Assembly (NCBI GenBank): GCA_947499565.1
Contig: CANMOV010000001.1
Span: 744,001 to 808,000, forward strand
DNA from: an uncultured Croceitalea sp.
GTDB taxonomy: Bacteria; Bacteroidota; Bacteroidia; Flavobacteriales; Flavobacteriaceae
DNA length: 64,000 nucleotides
Direction of reading: 5' to 3'
In this document: positions 33,969 through 41,879 of the stretch, in pieces
Position numbering within the stretch: the stretch's first letter is position 1
Layout of the letters: every line of letters begins with the position of its first letter
Notes under the pieces: model-generated
Database searches by the model: none
Told to the model about the DNA's origin: nothing
Seen by the model: only the letters and a program-made list of their open reading frames with translations
Translations under genes and position numbers: made by a program

Positions 33969-34415
33969 ATGCGACCATTGAATTTTAAGAAGTATCCGTT
34001 CCGATTCAAAAGTAGCGAAAATAGCACCCATATTTTTGACATTATTCGTAAAAAATTCGTGCTGCTTCAACCTGAAGAATGGGTTAGACAACATACTATT
34101 CATTTTCTTATTGAAGAAAAAAAATACCCAAAGAGCATCATAAATGTTGAAAAACAAATTACAGTTAATAAATTAAAGAAACGATTTGATATTGTTGTGT
34201 TCAACTCAGATGGCAGTATTCAAATTTTAGTAGAATGTAAATCTCCAGACATTAAAATTAACCAAGCTACTTTTGATCAAATAGCACAATACAACCTAAA
34301 GCTAAAAGCAACATATTTAATGGTCACTAATGGATTAGATCATTATTATTGTCAAATAGACCTAATAAAAGAAAAATATACATTTTTAAGAGAAATTCCT
34401 GATTTTAGCCGTTAA
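33969..34415 (+). CDS. Stand-alone HsdR N-terminal-like (PD-D/ExK nuclease fold) protein
   Basis: Protein of 148 residues. EEWVRQHTIHFLIEEKKYPK, then KRFDIVVFNSDGSIQILVECKSP, then FDQIAQYNLKLKATYLMVTNG match the N-terminal domain of type I restriction R subunits (HSDR_N_2). The catalytic pattern Asp ... Glu-x-Lys is intact (FDIVVF and ECK). No restriction, specificity or methylase gene is near, so it is not a restriction system. It is divergent from holA and 12 bases before a glycosyltransferase. A housekeeping DNA role is possible. Confidence 0.82.
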   Translation: MRPLNFKKYPFRFKSSENSTHIFDIIRKKFVLLQPEEWVRQHTIHFLIEEKKYPKSIINVEKQITVNKLKKRFDIVVFNSDGSIQILVECKSPDIKINQATFDQIAQYNLKLKATYLMVTNGLDHYYCQIDLIKEKYTFLREIPDFSR

Positions 34416-34427
34416 TTTGCCTCCGTT

Positions 34428-35429
34428 TTGAAACTTGCAATAGTCATATTAAATTGGAATGGAGCAGATTTGCTCAGAAAGTACCTTCCTTCAGTACTGC
34501 AATACGCTGAGGATGCAGAAATTTATGTTATAGACAATGCATCAACAGATGATTCAGTTTCTATTTTAAAGAATGAGTTTTCAAATGTTGGTATTATAAT
34601 TAATGATTCTAATTATGGCTTTGCGGGAGGTTACAATGTTGGTTTAAAAAATATAAAGGCTGATTATTATTGTCTTTTAAACTCCGATGTTGAAGTAACA
34701 GAAAATTGGTTAACCCCTATCAGAAATGGGTATAATACCATTCCAGAAGCTACAATCATACAACCCAAAATATTAGATTTAAAAAAGAAAGGTTTCTTTG
34801 AATATGCTGGAGCGGCAGGTGGTTTTATAGACAAGCTTGGTTATCCTTTTTGCCGTGGACGCATATTTCAAGCGCTGGAAGAAGACAAAGGTCAGTATGA
34901 TGATGTGCATGAAATCTTCTGGGCAACTGGAGCGTGCATGTTTATTAAAACTGATGTTTTTTGGGAGTTAAATGGCTTTGATACGGATTATTTTGCACAC
35001 CAAGAAGAAGTAGATTTATGTTGGCGTGCAAAAAATAAAGGCCACAAAGTATATTACATTGGAGAAAGCAAGGTTTATCACCTTGGCGGTTCTACTTTAA
35101 GCAATATGAATCCAAAAAAGACTTTTCTAAATTTTAGAAACTCTCTCTACTCTATCACAAAAAATTTACCACGTAGAAAAGCTTTTCTAATTGTTTTCTT
35201 AAGGTTGATACTGGATGGAATAGCGGCAATTAGATTCCTCATGCAATTAAAACCAAGACACTTTTGGGCTGTATTTAAGGCGCATCTTAGTTTTTACAAA
35301 AACTTCAGCAAAATTTATAAGAAGCGAGAAAAAGCTAATTTTATATTAAAATACTATATTGTAACATCTATAGTATGGGCTCATTTCGTACATCAAATAA
35401 AGAATTTTAACATTTTAGTAAAAGATTAA
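34428..35429 (+). CDS. Family 2 glycosyltransferase, rhamnosyltransferase-like
   Basis: Protein of 333 residues beginning at a TTG (34428), which gives the expected start MKLAIVILNWNG. GT-A motifs: IDNASTDDS, NYGFAGGYNVGL, CLLNSDVEV (metal-binding DxD position), WATGACMFIKTDVF and AHQEEVDLCWRAKNKGH. This pattern is that of WbbL-type enzymes that transfer deoxyhexose to lipid-linked glycans. A C-terminal pair of hydrophobic or amphipathic helices may attach it to the membrane. No other glycan gene is adjacent. Confidence 0.9.
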   Translation: MKLAIVILNWNGADLLRKYLPSVLQYAEDAEIYVIDNASTDDSVSILKNEFSNVGIIINDSNYGFAGGYNVGLKNIKADYYCLLNSDVEVTENWLTPIRNGYNTIPEATIIQPKILDLKKKGFFEYAGAAGGFIDKLGYPFCRGRIFQALEEDKGQYDDVHEIFWATGACMFIKTDVFWELNGFDTDYFAHQEEVDLCWRAKNKGHKVYYIGESKVYHLGGSTLSNMNPKKTFLNFRNSLYSITKNLPRRKAFLIVFLRLILDGIAAIRFLMQLKPRHFWAVFKAHLSFYKNFSKIYKKREKANFILKYYIVTSIVWAHFVHQIKNFNILVKD

Positions 35430-35462
35430 CTAGAATAGCATATCAGAGCATTTCATTTTATA

Positions 35463-35470
35463 TAATTTTG
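35463..35470 (+). promoter_or_regulatory. Bacteroidota -7 box TAATTTTG
   Basis: A perfect TAnnTTTG match 34 bases before the ATG of the OmpA lipoprotein gene, leaving a leader of about 28 bases. Confidence 0.45.
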
Positions 35471-35504
35471 AATTCTACTAACAGTTAATCGCAAAAACTT
35501 AATC

Positions 35505-36377
35505 ATGAAAAAAGTTATACTCGGAACACTTTCACTTGTAGTTTTATTATCTTCTTGTGTGTCGCAAAAGAAATATGCAGAACTTGAAGCTAAACAAAAA
35601 GAAACGCAAGATTTATTAAATTCTGCTACCGTTAAACTCAATGACTGCTTAGAAGAAAAAGCTACTGCTTCATCTAGGTTAAATGCCTTAGAAGAACAAA
35701 ATGCTTTCTTAAAGGCCAACAACCAAGAGTTAATAAACAATATGGGGGATTTAACAACCCTAACAGCTAAAGGAGCAGAAAATCTTGAAAAGTCTCTTGA
35801 GAGCTTACAGGAAAAAGATTTAACTATTAGAAGGTTACAAGATGCGGTTACAAGAAGAGATTCTGTAAACCTTTCTTTAGTGCAAAGCTTAAAAGGAGTT
35901 CTTGGAAACTTGGACGATGAGGATATTGAAGTAAGTGTAGAAAAAGGTGTTGTGTTTGTTTCTATCTCCGATAAATTATTATTCAGAAGTGGAAGTTATA
36001 ACGTTACCAATGCTGCTAAAGAAGTATTAGGAAAAGTTGCTAAAGTTGTAAACAACAAGCCAGATTTTGAATTTATGGTCGAGGGACACACAGATAACGT
36101 ACCATACAGAAGTGGTGTTCTTTTAGACAACTGGGATTTAAGTGCTAAACGTGCAACTTCAATTGTAAGAGTATTACAGAATGATTTTAGCGTGGATCCA
36201 AAAAGAATGACTGCTGCTGGTAGAAGTTTCTATGTTCCTTTAGTTAGTAATGATAATGCTGCTGAAAGAGCAAAAAACAGAAGGACTAGAATTGTAGTAC
36301 TTCCAAAAATTGATCAGTTCTATAGCATGATAGAAGAAGGAATGAAAGACCCAGCCATTAATGGGGGTGGAAACTAG
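35505..36377 (+). CDS. OmpA-family peptidoglycan-binding lipoprotein
   Basis: Predicted lipoprotein of 290 residues with lipobox VVLLSSC (Cys18). Residues about 25-130 are a coiled coil (LEAKQKETQDLL, KSLESLQEKDLTIRRLQD). The C-terminal OmpA domain is complete: KGVVFVSISDKLLFRSGS, FMVEGHTDNVPY, NWDLSAKRATSIVRVL and AKNRRTRIVVLPK, containing the Asp and Arg that bind diaminopimelate. It would tether the outer membrane to peptidoglycan. A strong terminator follows 25 bases after the stop. Confidence 0.93.
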   Translation: MKKVILGTLSLVVLLSSCVSQKKYAELEAKQKETQDLLNSATVKLNDCLEEKATASSRLNALEEQNAFLKANNQELINNMGDLTTLTAKGAENLEKSLESLQEKDLTIRRLQDAVTRRDSVNLSLVQSLKGVLGNLDDEDIEVSVEKGVVFVSISDKLLFRSGSYNVTNAAKEVLGKVAKVVNNKPDFEFMVEGHTDNVPYRSGVLLDNWDLSAKRATSIVRVLQNDFSVDPKRMTAAGRSFYVPLVSNDNAAERAKNRRTRIVVLPKIDQFYSMIEEGMKDPAINGGGN

Positions 36378-36401
36378 GAGTTCCCAAATTATATGAAGTT
36401 T

Positions 36402-36431
36402 AAAAAAGCAGCCAATTGGCTGCTTTTTTTT
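36402..36431. terminator. Bidirectional terminator
   Basis: AAAAAAGCAGCC, loop AATT, GGCTGCTTTTTT. It sits between the convergent OmpA and YrdC-type genes; its T-run overlaps the stop of the latter. Confidence 0.92.
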
Positions 36432-37050
36432 ATAATATATCTAAATTCCCCTTCCCTTCTCGAATAACCTCTGGAGGGCTTACGGATAAGTCAATAACTG
36501 TAGAGGCAACATTATCTCCATAACCTCCATCAATAACTACATCTACTAAGTTTTGCCATTTCTCAAAAATAAGTTCTGGGTCTGTTGTATATTCTAAAAC
36601 ATCATCGTCATCTCTAATAGAAGTTGACACAATTGGGTTACCTAATTCTGAAACTAAAGTATGCGCTATTGTATTATCTGGTACTCGAATACCAACAGTA
36701 TTGCGTTTTTTAAAATCTTTAGGCAGATTATTATTCCCAGGTAAAATAAAGGTATAAGGGCCTGGTAAAGCTCTTTTAAGTATCTTAAAGGTAGCCGTAT
36801 CTATTTGTTTAACATAGTCCGAAAGGTTGCTTAAATCCGCACAAATAAAAGACCAATTGGCTTTTGATAATTTTATTCCTTTAATTCTGGCGATTTTTTC
36901 TAGTGCTCGAGTCTTGGTAATATCGCAACCTAAACCATAAACCGTATCTGTGGGATAAATTACCAATCCGCCATCACGAAGCACTTTTACAACCTTCGCA
37001 ATTTCTTTGGGATTAGGATTCTCATCATATATTTTTATGAATTCTGCCAT
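36430..37050 (-). CDS. L-threonylcarbamoyladenylate synthase (YrdC/Sua5 family)
   Basis: Protein of 206 residues that makes threonylcarbamoyl-AMP for the t6A37 modification of tRNAs reading ANN codons. Family marks: LVIYPTDTVYGLGCDITKTRALEKIARIKG, PGPYTFILPG, TVGIRVPDN and PIVSTSIRDDDD followed by TVIDLS. It has the YrdC domain only, without a C-terminal Sua5 extension. The gene is single, facing the terminator it shares with OmpA. Confidence 0.93.
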   Translation of the reverse strand: MAEFIKIYDENPNPKEIAKVVKVLRDGGLVIYPTDTVYGLGCDITKTRALEKIARIKGIKLSKANWSFICADLSNLSDYVKQIDTATFKILKRALPGPYTFILPGNNNLPKDFKKRNTVGIRVPDNTIAHTLVSELGNPIVSTSIRDDDDVLEYTTDPELIFEKWQNLVDVVIDGGYGDNVASTVIDLSVSPPEVIREGKGNLDIL

Positions 37051-37135
37051 TACTTTGCCCTTACACTAAAGTTAATATAAAATGCTGGGCAACTATAATT
37101 TGTTTCGCTTTTTATATGCTTAATTGTGAGTAATG

Positions 37136-37372
37136 CTATTTGCGCTCAATATCTTCAATATCGCCTCTATTGTGCATGCTTAGTATATCCTTGTTGGTAA
37201 GCACATAAATCTCGTAACTATAGTTCTTTTTTAAATCTATATCATCCACACCCGTTCTTCTATCGGTTTCATAATTGTTATAATTAATATACATACTATC
37301 TTGAAAAACTTCTACGACTTTAAATGTAGAAAAATACCCTGTTTCTGTTTTAAAAGTATATTTATCAAACAT
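37136..37372 (-). pseudogene. C-terminal part of the frameshifted zinc-ribbon membrane protein
   Basis: This 78-residue frame begins MFDKYTFKTETGYFSTFKV and looks like the missing C-terminal beta domain of the protein encoded by the overlapping frame at 37312-37740. The frames overlap by about 60 bases with a one-base shift. It has no signal or membrane helix, and no separate promoter is visible. It is best read as the 3' part of one broken gene, though independent translation from the ATG at 37372 cannot be excluded. Confidence 0.6.
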
Positions 37373-37740
37373 GCAGGTTGTTTAACCAATTCAGCTACTC
37401 TGTTGTCCTTTTGTTTTGAAGCATAAAAACCCCAACAAATTAAAAGCGCAATAATAGCAAGCCCAGAATATTTCCATAAAGGAGTTTTTACAGTGCTCTT
37501 AAAATTCTTATAGGCAAGTTTACCATCTTCTCCCAAGCCTTTTTTCTTAAACCCTTTATGACAGTGCTGGCATTCAAACACACCTGTTTTACCAGCAGGA
37601 AAAATAGGAATCCAAAAAATATGTACATGACGACCATAAACACTAGCAGTCATTTGGTCTTGCGTTTCACAATTTGGGCATTTTACATTACGTAATTGCG
37701 CCGATTTAAGATGGGTAGAACGATGTCCGAATATGATCAT
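37312..37740 (-). CDS. Zinc-ribbon membrane protein, frameshifted at its 3' end
   Basis: The 142-residue frame has a zinc ribbon (VKCPNCETQDQM then FECQHCHKGF, two CxxC pairs), a basic linker and one transmembrane helix (YSGLAIIALLICWGFYA). After VAELVKQPA the frame continues as an unlikely tail CLINILLKQKQG, while the -1 frame continues with a sensible domain (see the 37136-37372 entry). A single missing base near 37373 restores one protein of about 200 residues. A slippery-looking T TTA AAA lies at 37348-37354, so programmed -1 shifting is a second possibility. Function unknown. Confidence 0.7.
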   Translation of the reverse strand: MIIFGHRSTHLKSAQLRNVKCPNCETQDQMTASVYGRHVHIFWIPIFPAGKTGVFECQHCHKGFKKKGLGEDGKLAYKNFKSTVKTPLWKYSGLAIIALLICWGFYASKQKDNRVAELVKQPACLINILLKQKQGIFLHLKS

Positions 37741-37949
37741 TTGGTAAGTTTTTTATAGAACGAAATTAATATTGAAATAGTTGAAATAATATTTAGAGCA
37801 AATCTCTTCCAAAAAACAAAAGCTAAACTCCCTGGAAACAGGTATTTTATAAAACAATGATTTTTTATTTAGAACTAAAAGGGTACCAACCATCTATCTA
37901 TTAGAGTGTTAAATCAAATAAATTCAACTTTTATTCGTACTTTAGAAAT

Positions 37950-38090
37950 ATGAATATACCTAGTGAAGCAATCTATATAATAGTAACTGTAATTGCTCTT
38001 AGTTTGGCAATGGGGCTAATTGGTTACTTAACCAAAGACAGCAGAAATTTTAGGAGTAGTAGAAACAAGAAAGCACGAAAATTGTTTTAA
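37950..38090 (+). CDS. Small single-pass membrane protein, 46 residues
   Basis: ATG at 37950 and TAA at 38088-38090. Residues 8-27 form a hydrophobic helix (IYIIVTVIALSLAMGLIGYL) and the tail is strongly basic (NFRSSRNKKARKLF), so the topology is probably N-out, C-in. A TACTTTAG box at 37938-37945 lies immediately upstream. It converges on the DinB gene with 5 bases between stops. I do not recognise a family. The rest of the gap 37741-37949 shows nothing I can support. Confidence 0.5.
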   Translation: MNIPSEAIYIIVTVIALSLAMGLIGYLTKDSRNFRSSRNKKARKLF

Positions 38091-38095
38091 ACTAC

Positions 38096-38644
38096 TTATT
38101 GATACAGAACGTATCTGGGTGGCACCAAACCGTTTAAACGCAAATGTACCAGCATTTGCCCTCTGTGGTGAGTAATATGGTCTGCAAGGAGCATAAAAAT
38201 CTGCCGCTTACTCCTATCCAGTCCAAAATAATCAAGCTTATCGTCTAATTGTGCAGTATCAAAGTCGTTTAGTAATACAATAGCTTTTTCAAAGGTATTA
38301 TTGATTACCACAAGCATCTCTTTTTTATTTTTATTATGCGTTTTATAGATGGTATCTGTTTGCCATGTTCTAGCTTCTCGTCCACCCAATAAAGATTGGC
38401 TATGCCAATCTAAAGCATAACCAATATGCATTAGGTTTTCAGCAAAGCTCAACGACTCTGGTGTAACCTTATAGTCATACTTCTCCTTAGGCATCATCTC
38501 TGCCACAAGGTTTAAATATTTCTGGGAGTTCTCTAAACGCACTATAAAATCGTTTACAAATTTTTCTTCTTGGGCAAATAGTTTTATTAAGTTAAAACTT
38601 AACAACCAAATACTTGTTAGTATTTTAATTTTAGTGCTATTCAT
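38096..38644 (-). CDS. Secreted DinB family protein
   Basis: Protein of 182 residues with a hydrophobic N terminus (LTSIWLLSFNLIKLFAQ) suggesting export. The four-helix DinB fold shows HIGYALDWHSQS and ADHITHHRGQMLVHLRLNG, which supply the three metal-binding histidines. The related cytosolic proteins include thiol S-transferases (bacillithiol and mycothiol). An exported copy has an unknown role. Confidence 0.86.
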   Translation of the reverse strand: MNSTKIKILTSIWLLSFNLIKLFAQEEKFVNDFIVRLENSQKYLNLVAEMMPKEKYDYKVTPESLSFAENLMHIGYALDWHSQSLLGGREARTWQTDTIYKTHNKNKKEMLVVINNTFEKAIVLLNDFDTAQLDDKLDYFGLDRSKRQIFMLLADHITHHRGQMLVHLRLNGLVPPRYVLYQ

Positions 38645-38705
38645 CGTTTTTAATTCTAAAATTACTTGACAAACATAAAGACATTAATATAGGGTTACCC
38701 TGCTT

Positions 38706-41045
38706 TTATAAAACCTCCAACTTAGCAAAACGTAACAACAACTTTTTAATATCGCCTCTATCAAATTGAATTTCTGCTTTTTTATCATTACCCACTCCTT
38801 CAATTTTTAGCACTTTGCCTTTTCCAAAACGGGTGTGGTTTACCAATGCGCCTTCTACCAAATTGGCATCAATACTATTGGTATTCACAGATGGCTTTGA
38901 AATTTCAGGTTTTAGCTTCCTAAGTTTACGTAATTGGCTAGGGTTAGGCCCTTTTACACTTGGTGGAGTACCATTTTGTGGTTTTATTTGACGCAACTTG
39001 CTCTTATCAACCTCTCCAAAAATATCCGCATCAATCATAGACTTATAGCGGTATCCGTCATTAACAGGAGTCAGATTCTCTACATACTGCTCCTCAATCT
39101 CTTCCAAAAAGCGACTAGGCTCAGCATCTATCAATTTGCCCCATCGGTAACGATTTTGCGTATACGTTAAATAAGCTTGTTTCTCTGCTCTAGTAAGTGC
39201 CACATAAAACAACCTTCGCTCCTCCTCTAGTTCGCTGCGGGTATTCATGCTCATGGCAGATGGAAACAAATCCTCTTCCATTCCTACAATATACACATAT
39301 GGAAACTCTAATCCTTTAGCTAAATGGATAGTCATTAAAGCTACCCTATCATCATCCCCAGTATCTTTATCTAAGTCTGAAGCTAGGGCTACATCTTCTA
39401 AAAACTCGGTTAGACTGCCAGTGGTATCAGCTAATTCCTTTTGACCTTCCACAAAATCTTGAATACCATTGAGTAACTCCTCAATATTTTCCATCTTCCC
39501 TATACCTTCAGGTGTACCGTCTTTTTTAAACTCTAAAAGCAAACCAGTCTTTTTAGCAACATGCTCAGCAAGCGTAAAAGCATCAGCGCCTTCATTCATT
39601 ATTTGAAAACTCTTAATCATGGTTACGAAATCTTCCAACCTTCTCGTGGTTCCAGAGTTTATTTTAAGCTCTAGTTTCGCTAGATTCTCAATAACTTCAA
39701 AAATAGAACGTCCATAATGATTTGCAGCAACCACCAACTTATCAACCGTAGTATTTCCAATCCCTCTAGCAGGGAAGTTTATGATTCGTTTTAAAGCTTC
39801 TTCATCCTTAGGGTTTATAACCAAACGTAAATATGCCAATACATCTTTGATTTCTTTTCGTTGGTAAAACGAAAGCCCTCCATAAATACGATAGGGAATA
39901 TCACTTTTCCGTAGTGCATCTTCTATAGCTCTAGACTGCGAATTTGTGCGATACAAAACTGCGAATTCGCCATTCCCCATTTGTTGTTGCATCTTATGTT
40001 CAAAAATAGAAGCGGCTACGTAACGTCCTTCTTCAGCATCAGTTACACTGCGATGAATCTTAATCTTGTTGCCTTCATCATTGGATGTCCATACTACCTT
40101 TTCTAATTGATTCTTGTTGTTTGAAATAATAGAATTTGCGGCATTTACTATATTTTTTGTAGAACGGTAATTTTGCTCTAAGCGGTACATGCCAACATCA
40201 TCATAATCTTTCTGAAAGTTTAGAATATTACTAATATTAGCACCACGGAAAGAATAAATACTCTGCGCATCATCACCTACAACACAAATATTTTGATAAC
40301 GGTCGGAAAGCGCTTTTACGATAAGATATTGTGAGTGGTTGGTATCTTGATACTCATCTACCAAAATATATCTAAATCGGTCTTGATATTTCATTAAAAC
40401 CTCAGGAAAGCGCGTCAATAATTCATTAGTACGTAATAAAAGGTCATCAAAATCCATTGCTCCAGCTTTAAAACAACGGTCAACATAATTTTGATAAATT
40501 TCCCCTAGTCTTGGTCGTTTAGCCATAGCATCCGCTTCCACTAATTCAGGATTCTGAAAGTATGCTTTTACTGTAATTAAACTATTCTTATAGGATGATA
40601 TTCTATTCTGTATCTGTTTGTACTTATATATATCCTTATCAAGTCCCATTTCTTTGATGATAGAAGCGATAAGACGCTGAGAGTCTTGGGTATCATAAAT
40701 GGTAAAATTACTAGGGTAGCCCAGTTTATCACCATCAAAACGTAACAATTTGGCAAATACAGAGTGAAACGTTCCCATCCATAAATTCTTAGCTTCAGAA
40801 CTACCAACAATATCGGCAATACGCTTTTTCATTTCACGTGCTGCTTTATTGGTAAAAGTAAGTGCTAGAATATTGAAAGAATCTACGCCCTGTGCCATTA
40901 AATGTGCGATACGGTAGGTTAAAACACGCGTCTTACCAGAACCTGCGCCAGCAATTACCATTAATGGACCGTCTTTGTGCAAGACAGGTGCCAGTTGGGC
41001 TTCATTTAATCCTTTTAAATACGCAATCTTTTCTTCCACAAGCAA
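38706..41045 (-). CDS. UvrD/PcrA-type ATP-dependent DNA helicase
   Basis: Superfamily 1A helicase of 779 residues. Motifs: GAGSGKTRVLTYR (residues 33 on, Walker A), FTNKAAREMK, VDEYQDTNHSQY (Walker B), QNYRSTKNIVNAAN, and MTIHLAKGLEFPYV and YVALTRAEKQAYL near the end. A C-terminal SH3-like tail reads NHTRFGKGKVLKIEG. The start is TTG at 41045 or the GTG two codons later; no ATG is available. It unwinds DNA in excision or mismatch repair. The gene stands alone. Confidence 0.93.
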   Translation of the reverse strand: MLVEEKIAYLKGLNEAQLAPVLHKDGPLMVIAGAGSGKTRVLTYRIAHLMAQGVDSFNILALTFTNKAAREMKKRIADIVGSSEAKNLWMGTFHSVFAKLLRFDGDKLGYPSNFTIYDTQDSQRLIASIIKEMGLDKDIYKYKQIQNRISSYKNSLITVKAYFQNPELVEADAMAKRPRLGEIYQNYVDRCFKAGAMDFDDLLLRTNELLTRFPEVLMKYQDRFRYILVDEYQDTNHSQYLIVKALSDRYQNICVVGDDAQSIYSFRGANISNILNFQKDYDDVGMYRLEQNYRSTKNIVNAANSIISNNKNQLEKVVWTSNDEGNKIKIHRSVTDAEEGRYVAASIFEHKMQQQMGNGEFAVLYRTNSQSRAIEDALRKSDIPYRIYGGLSFYQRKEIKDVLAYLRLVINPKDEEALKRIINFPARGIGNTTVDKLVVAANHYGRSIFEVIENLAKLELKINSGTTRRLEDFVTMIKSFQIMNEGADAFTLAEHVAKKTGLLLEFKKDGTPEGIGKMENIEELLNGIQDFVEGQKELADTTGSLTEFLEDVALASDLDKDTGDDDRVALMTIHLAKGLEFPYVYIVGMEEDLFPSAMSMNTRSELEEERRLFYVALTRAEKQAYLTYTQNRYRWGKLIDAEPSRFLEEIEEQYVENLTPVNDGYRYKSMIDADIFGEVDKSKLRQIKPQNGTPPSVKGPNPSQLRKLRKLKPEISKPSVNTNSIDANLVEGALVNHTRFGKGKVLKIEGVGNDKKAEIQFDRGDIKKLLLRFAKLEVL

Positions 41046-41170
41046 AAACTAAAAAGGTGAAATTAGCTAATCTACTCGGTTTGTTGAAACGAAGCTTTAA
41101 ATACTTTTGAACAGCAAATGGTATTTCTTCTAATTTTGGATATATTTAAACCATCCGTATTATGAACCGT

Positions 41171-41288
41171 GTCAGTTCGAGTAATTTTGAGGAACGAAAA
41201 ATTGTATCGAGAACAATATTAGCAATGTAAATTGCTGTTCTCGATACAAATTTCACTTCTTGATGAAGTAAAATTCACTCGAATTGAC
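41171..41288. repeat. Long intergenic inverted repeat
   Basis: A perfect 13-base pair TTGTATCGAGAAC (from 41202) and GTTCTCGATACAA (to 41249) brackets an inner AGCAAT/ATTGCT hairpin. The outer ends GTCAGTTCGAG (41171) and CTCGAATTGAC (to 41288) also pair with one mismatch. A third small hairpin CACTTC/GAAGT lies at 41254-41270. There is no open frame. I recall similar intergenic repeats from other flavobacterial genomes. It fills most of the gap between the UvrD-type and DsrE genes. Confidence 0.82.
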
Positions 41289-41329
41289 TGCATTTTATAA
41301 AATAATAGCCTGAATTATATTTAGACCTT

Positions 41330-41869
41330 ATGAATAAAAAATACTTCTTTTTATCCTTACTAATGCTTTGCGTATATAGCATTCTTGCCCAAGAAAAAAA
41401 AGCAGGTCCTATAATTGCTGATTACGGTAAAGTCTGGCAGATTCAAAATCAAGATTACAAAATTGAAAAAGATGCACAACTAAAAGTAGTGTTTGATATT
41501 ATGAATAGTCCAGAAGATACTTCAGCTTTAAATAGAAGTATAGAAACCGCCGCTCGCTTTTTAAATATGCATGCTCAAAGCGGGGTCTCCAAAGAAAATA
41601 TGAAGGTGGCATTAGTGGTACATAATAAAGCGTCAAAGGATATTATTACCAACAAAGCCTATAAAAAACGCTATGGCGTAGATAATCCTAATGCCGAAAT
41701 GGTGCAACAGTTGATGGATGCTGGCGTAGAATTTTTATTCTGCGGACAATCTTCTTTATCAAGGGAGTTTCCCATACAAGAAACTATTTCTGGGGTACAA
41801 CTTTCCCTTTCAGCAATGACAGCTTTAATACAATTACAAAATAATGGCTATCGCCTTATCAAATTTTAA
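41330..41869 (+). CDS. Secreted DsrE family protein
   Basis: Protein of 179 residues with a signal peptide (LLMLCVYSILAQ). The core DsrE/DsrF-like fold shows LKVVFDIM, SIETAARFLNMHA, KVALVVHNKA and a late GVEFLFCGQS with one cysteine (in the position of the DsrE active cysteine). The family is linked to sulfur transfer, but an exported single protein may do something else. It is 10 bases before the M20 gene, probably one transcript. Confidence 0.86.
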   Translation: MNKKYFFLSLLMLCVYSILAQEKKAGPIIADYGKVWQIQNQDYKIEKDAQLKVVFDIMNSPEDTSALNRSIETAARFLNMHAQSGVSKENMKVALVVHNKASKDIITNKAYKKRYGVDNPNAEMVQQLMDAGVEFLFCGQSSLSREFPIQETISGVQLSLSAMTALIQLQNNGYRLIKF

Positions 41870-41879
41870 AACTCAAATT

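Noticed and set aside
33969-34415. A restriction-modification system
   Set aside because: Only an HsdR-N-like domain is present; no methylase, specificity or helicase partner lies nearby.
37348-37354. Programmed -1 frameshifting as the leading explanation for the split zinc-ribbon gene
   Set aside because: The -1 frame already looks like real protein before the heptamer (MFDKYTF), so a base loss upstream explains the sequence better; kept only as an alternative.
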